This document shows positions 13,302-15,036 of a DNA stretch of 15,036 nucleotides, piece by piece. Positions within the stretch are counted from its first letter, which is position 1. Every line of letters begins with the position of its first letter. This DNA comes from DATKDU01 sp035512595 (GTDB taxonomy: Bacteria > Planctomycetota > Planctomycetia > Pirellulales > Pirellulaceae): positions 1 to 15,036 of the forward strand of contig DATKDU010000190.1 in assembly GCA_035512595.1 (NCBI GenBank), in the 5' to 3' direction. Below the pieces are notes generated by a model, which was not told the origin of the DNA, ran no database searches, and saw only the letters and a program-made list of their open reading frames with translations. The position numbers and the translations under genes are program-made.

Positions 13302-14278
13302 TTAGTGCGCATGTCGATGTAGACATAGCTGCCGCCGTTGTCGGCCGCCAACCGCTCCATGAAGTTCGCTTCGCCGCTGAGCGGCCCGGCGCCGAAGTGC
13401 AGGCAATGGATGACGGTCCGTCCGGCGGCCGCTTCGCGAATGGCCCGCAGTTGTCCGGTTCCAAGCCCCGGATCGCCGGCATCGGTCAACAGAAAGATCA
13501 CGTCGGGTTTATAGCGGAGTGCTGCGAACAGCCCCAGCTCATGCTCGGTCGCACCAACAGCGACCGTCGTCTCGACGAACTCGATGAGCCGCCGCTTGTT
13601 CTCGGGCGTCGCCGCGAGCAGCTCGCGGCCGCCGAGCGAATCGGCCTTTTGGTTATAGGCGATCACCTGGAACTTCTGCTCCGGCGAGAGCCGGTCGATC
13701 GACGCGGCCAATTCCTTCGCCGCCTCGGCAATCGCCCCCAGGCCGCGGTGCCCCATGCTCTGCGAGCGATCGATGAGGAACACGAACGACCGCCCTTCCG
13801 CTTCTGCCGAGCCAAACAGCGACACCTTCGCCGTCGGGCCGGTTGGTGCCGCCGGTTTCGCGCGGGCCGCATCTTCCGCCAGGATGGCCGCCACGTCCTC
13901 GGCCGACATCCCGCCGAAGCGGCCTTTCCCCCGGCTGGCATTCACTGCCGGCCGAACCACGAGCAGTTGGCCATCGGCAGCCGCGACTGCCGCAGACGGA
14001 AGGGAAAACTCACTGCCGGGGGGACTGGCAGGCGCTGGCATTTCCGCGGCGACCGTTTCCATGCCGCCGTCTGCTGCCAATTTGGACGTCGTCTCCTCCT
14101 CGCTGAAATAGCGCGGCGGCGATTGCGAACTCATGTGGGCCAGCACGATCGCACCCGGCCGCGGCGGCTCATGCCTTTCTGCCGGTGGAATCGTGCCGCG
14201 GACGAGCAGCGCGCCTGCCAAAAGAATGGCCAGGTGAAACGCCAGGGACAGGAGCCAGGCGGGAATTCGCCGCTGCAT
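13298..14278 (-). CDS. Membrane-anchored VWA-domain protein with TonB-like N-terminus
   Basis: The protein is 326 residues from ATG 14278. Residues 7-26 form one transmembrane helix after MQRRIPAW, and a Pro-rich stretch follows, as in TonB-like anchors. A low-complexity region (30-150) leads to the VWA domain (about 160-326). This has FVFLIDRSQSMG with a complete MIDAS D170-x-S172-x-S174, GATEH for the threonine position and FLLTDAGDP. The metal-dependent adhesion fold suggests ligand or partner binding at the membrane. The FGSAEAEG lead-in is a form I recognise from planctomycete proteins. In-frame ATGs at 14314 and 14428 exist, but the extra residues are translated from the inverted repeat at 14285-14359, so 14278 is preferred; no ribosome-binding site decides. 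It is divergent to a moxR gene, a common partner of VWA genes. Confidence 0.85.
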   Translation of the reverse strand: MQRRIPAWLLSLAFHLAILLAGALLVRGTIPPAERHEPPRPGAIVLAHMSSQSPPRYFSEEETTSKLAADGGMETVAAEMPAPASPPGSEFSLPSAAVAAADGQLLVVRPAVNASRGKGRFGGMSAEDVAAILAEDAARAKPAAPTGPTAKVSLFGSAEAEGRSFVFLIDRSQSMGHRGLGAIAEAAKELAASIDRLSPEQKFQVIAYNQKADSLGGRELLAATPENKRRLIEFVETTVAVGATEHELGLFAALRYKPDVIFLLTDAGDPGLGTGQLRAIREAAAGRTVIHCLHFGAGPLSGEANFMERLAADNGGSYVYIDMRTK

Positions 14279-14284
14279 GGCTAA

Positions 14285-14359
14285 AGGGGTCGAGAGTCGA
14301 TTCGGGTCAATCATTGTTTTGTTTGCAGAGCCGCCGGCCCGAATCGACACCCGACCCCT
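14285..14359. repeat. 22-bp inverted repeat upstream of the VWA gene
   Basis: The arms 14285-14306 and 14338-14359 are complementary at 20 of 22 positions (core GTCGATTCGGG) around a 31-base loop. The outer end lies six bases from the preferred VWA start codon, and the alternative ATG 14314 lies in the loop. A stem here would be in the VWA leader RNA if transcription starts further upstream. Confidence 0.9.
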
Positions 14360-14599
14360 AATGGATGATTTTCCCCCGCCGCTGGCGAGAGAGCAAGCTT
14401 GCACTGGTGAAATCGCTCCCCGCGTCATCTACAATGAATCTCACAGCGGGCTGCTCGACGGGGTTGCATGAACCATGGCACGGCAAGGCATCACCAATTG
14501 CAGGAGCCTTGCGCGCCCGCCCTGCTGACCAGGTTGTTACGAAACAAAGTCGGCCGATTTGCCGTCTAACTCCCGGACCACTATTTCTCCGCAGCCGCC

Positions 14600-14604
14600 A
14601 AGGA
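14600..14604 (+). promoter_or_regulatory. Ribosome-binding site of moxR
   Basis: AAGGA lies seven bases before ATG 14612, a normal spacing, and supports that start. Confidence 0.65.
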
Positions 14605-14611
14605 CTTTCCC

Positions 14612-15036
14612 ATGACCCCGTCGGAAGCCGCCTCGCAGGAAGATCTCCAGTCGCTGGAACATCTCAAAACCGCTTACGCCTCGGTCAAAGGGGAACTGGG
14701 CAAGGTGATCGTCGGGCAAGACGCCGTCATCGAGCAGCTTCTGATCGCCATCTTCGCCCAAGGGCACTGCCTGCTCGAAGGGGTCCCCGGGCTGGCCAAG
14801 ACGCTGATGGTCAGCACGCTGGCCCGCTCGCTCCACCTGGCGTTCAACCGCATTCAGTTCACGCCGGACCTGATGCCGTCGGACATCACCGGCACCGAAG
14901 TCATTCAGGAAAACCGGGCCACCGGCGAGCGCGGCTTCAAGTTCCTGAACGGTCCGATCTTCGCCAACATCATCCTGGCGGACGAAGTCAACCGCACGCC
15001 TCCCAAGACGCAGGCGGCGCTCTTGGAGGCGATGCA
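14612..15036 (+). CDS. MoxR-family AAA+ ATPase, N-terminal part
   Basis: 141 codons are in the window; the gene continues beyond the right edge. After a helical N-terminus, VIVGQDAVIEQLLIAIFAQG leads to the Walker A motif GVPGLAKT. Further on come FTPDLMPSDITGTEV and the Walker B motif IILADEVNRTPPKTQAALLEAM, all hallmark MoxR sequences. MoxR ATPases are chaperone-like and often work with VWA-domain proteins in metal-cofactor insertion or envelope stress processes. The divergent VWA gene fits that association, although MoxR genes more often have DUF58 and VWA genes downstream, which cannot be seen here. The arginine finger and sensor regions lie outside the window. Confidence 0.95.
   Translation, partial: MTPSEAASQEDLQSLEHLKTAYASVKGELGKVIVGQDAVIEQLLIAIFAQGHCLLEGVPGLAKTLMVSTLARSLHLAFNRIQFTPDLMPSDITGTEVIQENRATGERGFKFLNGPIFANIILADEVNRTPPKTQAALLEAM

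Larger units (their letters stand above)
14279..14611. other. Gene-free gap between the divergent VWA and moxR genes
   Basis: About 333 bases without a supported gene. The left part holds the 22-bp inverted repeat (14285-14359); the right part holds the moxR ribosome-binding site. Both genes must be promoted from here, but I see no convincing -35/-10 pair for either direction. Confidence 0.5.

Overview
This GC-rich window of about 15 kb looks like chromosomal DNA from a planctomycete, most likely of the Pirellulales. That placement is inferred from gene families and was not searched. The families are secreted LRR and NHL proteins, an SH3-like exported protein with a characteristic C-terminal block, a TonB-like-anchored VWA protein with an FGSAEAEG-x-SFVFLIDRSQSM core, a short H1-like Lys/Ala tail protein and a MoxR ATPase. 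Weak or absent Shine-Dalgarno sites at many starts fit the same picture. I see no rRNA, tRNA, CRISPR array, prophage or transposase.

Layout. Positions 2-160 hold the end of a P5C dehydrogenase gene. A lysine-rich H1-like protein follows (321-599), then an exported NHL-repeat protein (681-1772), a TraR/DksA-type zinc-finger regulator (2172-2624) with a clear intrinsic terminator, and a likely two-gene unit of a secreted HEAT/LRR protein (2851-4215) and UvrA (4250-7234). An SH3-like exported protein is convergent to uvrA (7361-8839, minus). Divergent from it is PTS Enzyme I (9452-11215), followed on the same strand by a quinone oxidoreductase (11325-12317) and an endonuclease III-family protein (12409-13086). 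A VWA protein is convergent to the last gene (13298-14278, minus). Divergent from the VWA gene is a MoxR AAA+ ATPase that runs off the right edge (14612-15036).

The genes are mostly housekeeping or lineage-typical: proline/glutamate catabolism, nucleotide-excision and base-excision repair, PTS phosphorelay, redox, and envelope-facing proteins. They do not form one dedicated pathway. The VWA/MoxR divergent pair is the one pairing with a known functional association.

The unexpected content is between, and twice inside, the genes. Many gaps carry a short repeat or hairpin. There are four different 7-bp-period units (GGTGAGT, AATCCGC, AGAGGTC, CCCTGAA), two of them arranged as inverted arms, and long near-perfect inverted repeats at 12320-12399 and 14285-14359. 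A 219-bp palindromic element with 13-bp perfect terminal inverted repeats supplies the stop codons of both flanking genes. A GA-rich 22-bp identical block lies inside both uvrA and the SH3 gene. Other points worth checking are a probable leaderless ptsI mRNA and an endonuclease III homologue whose usual catalytic aspartate is asparagine.
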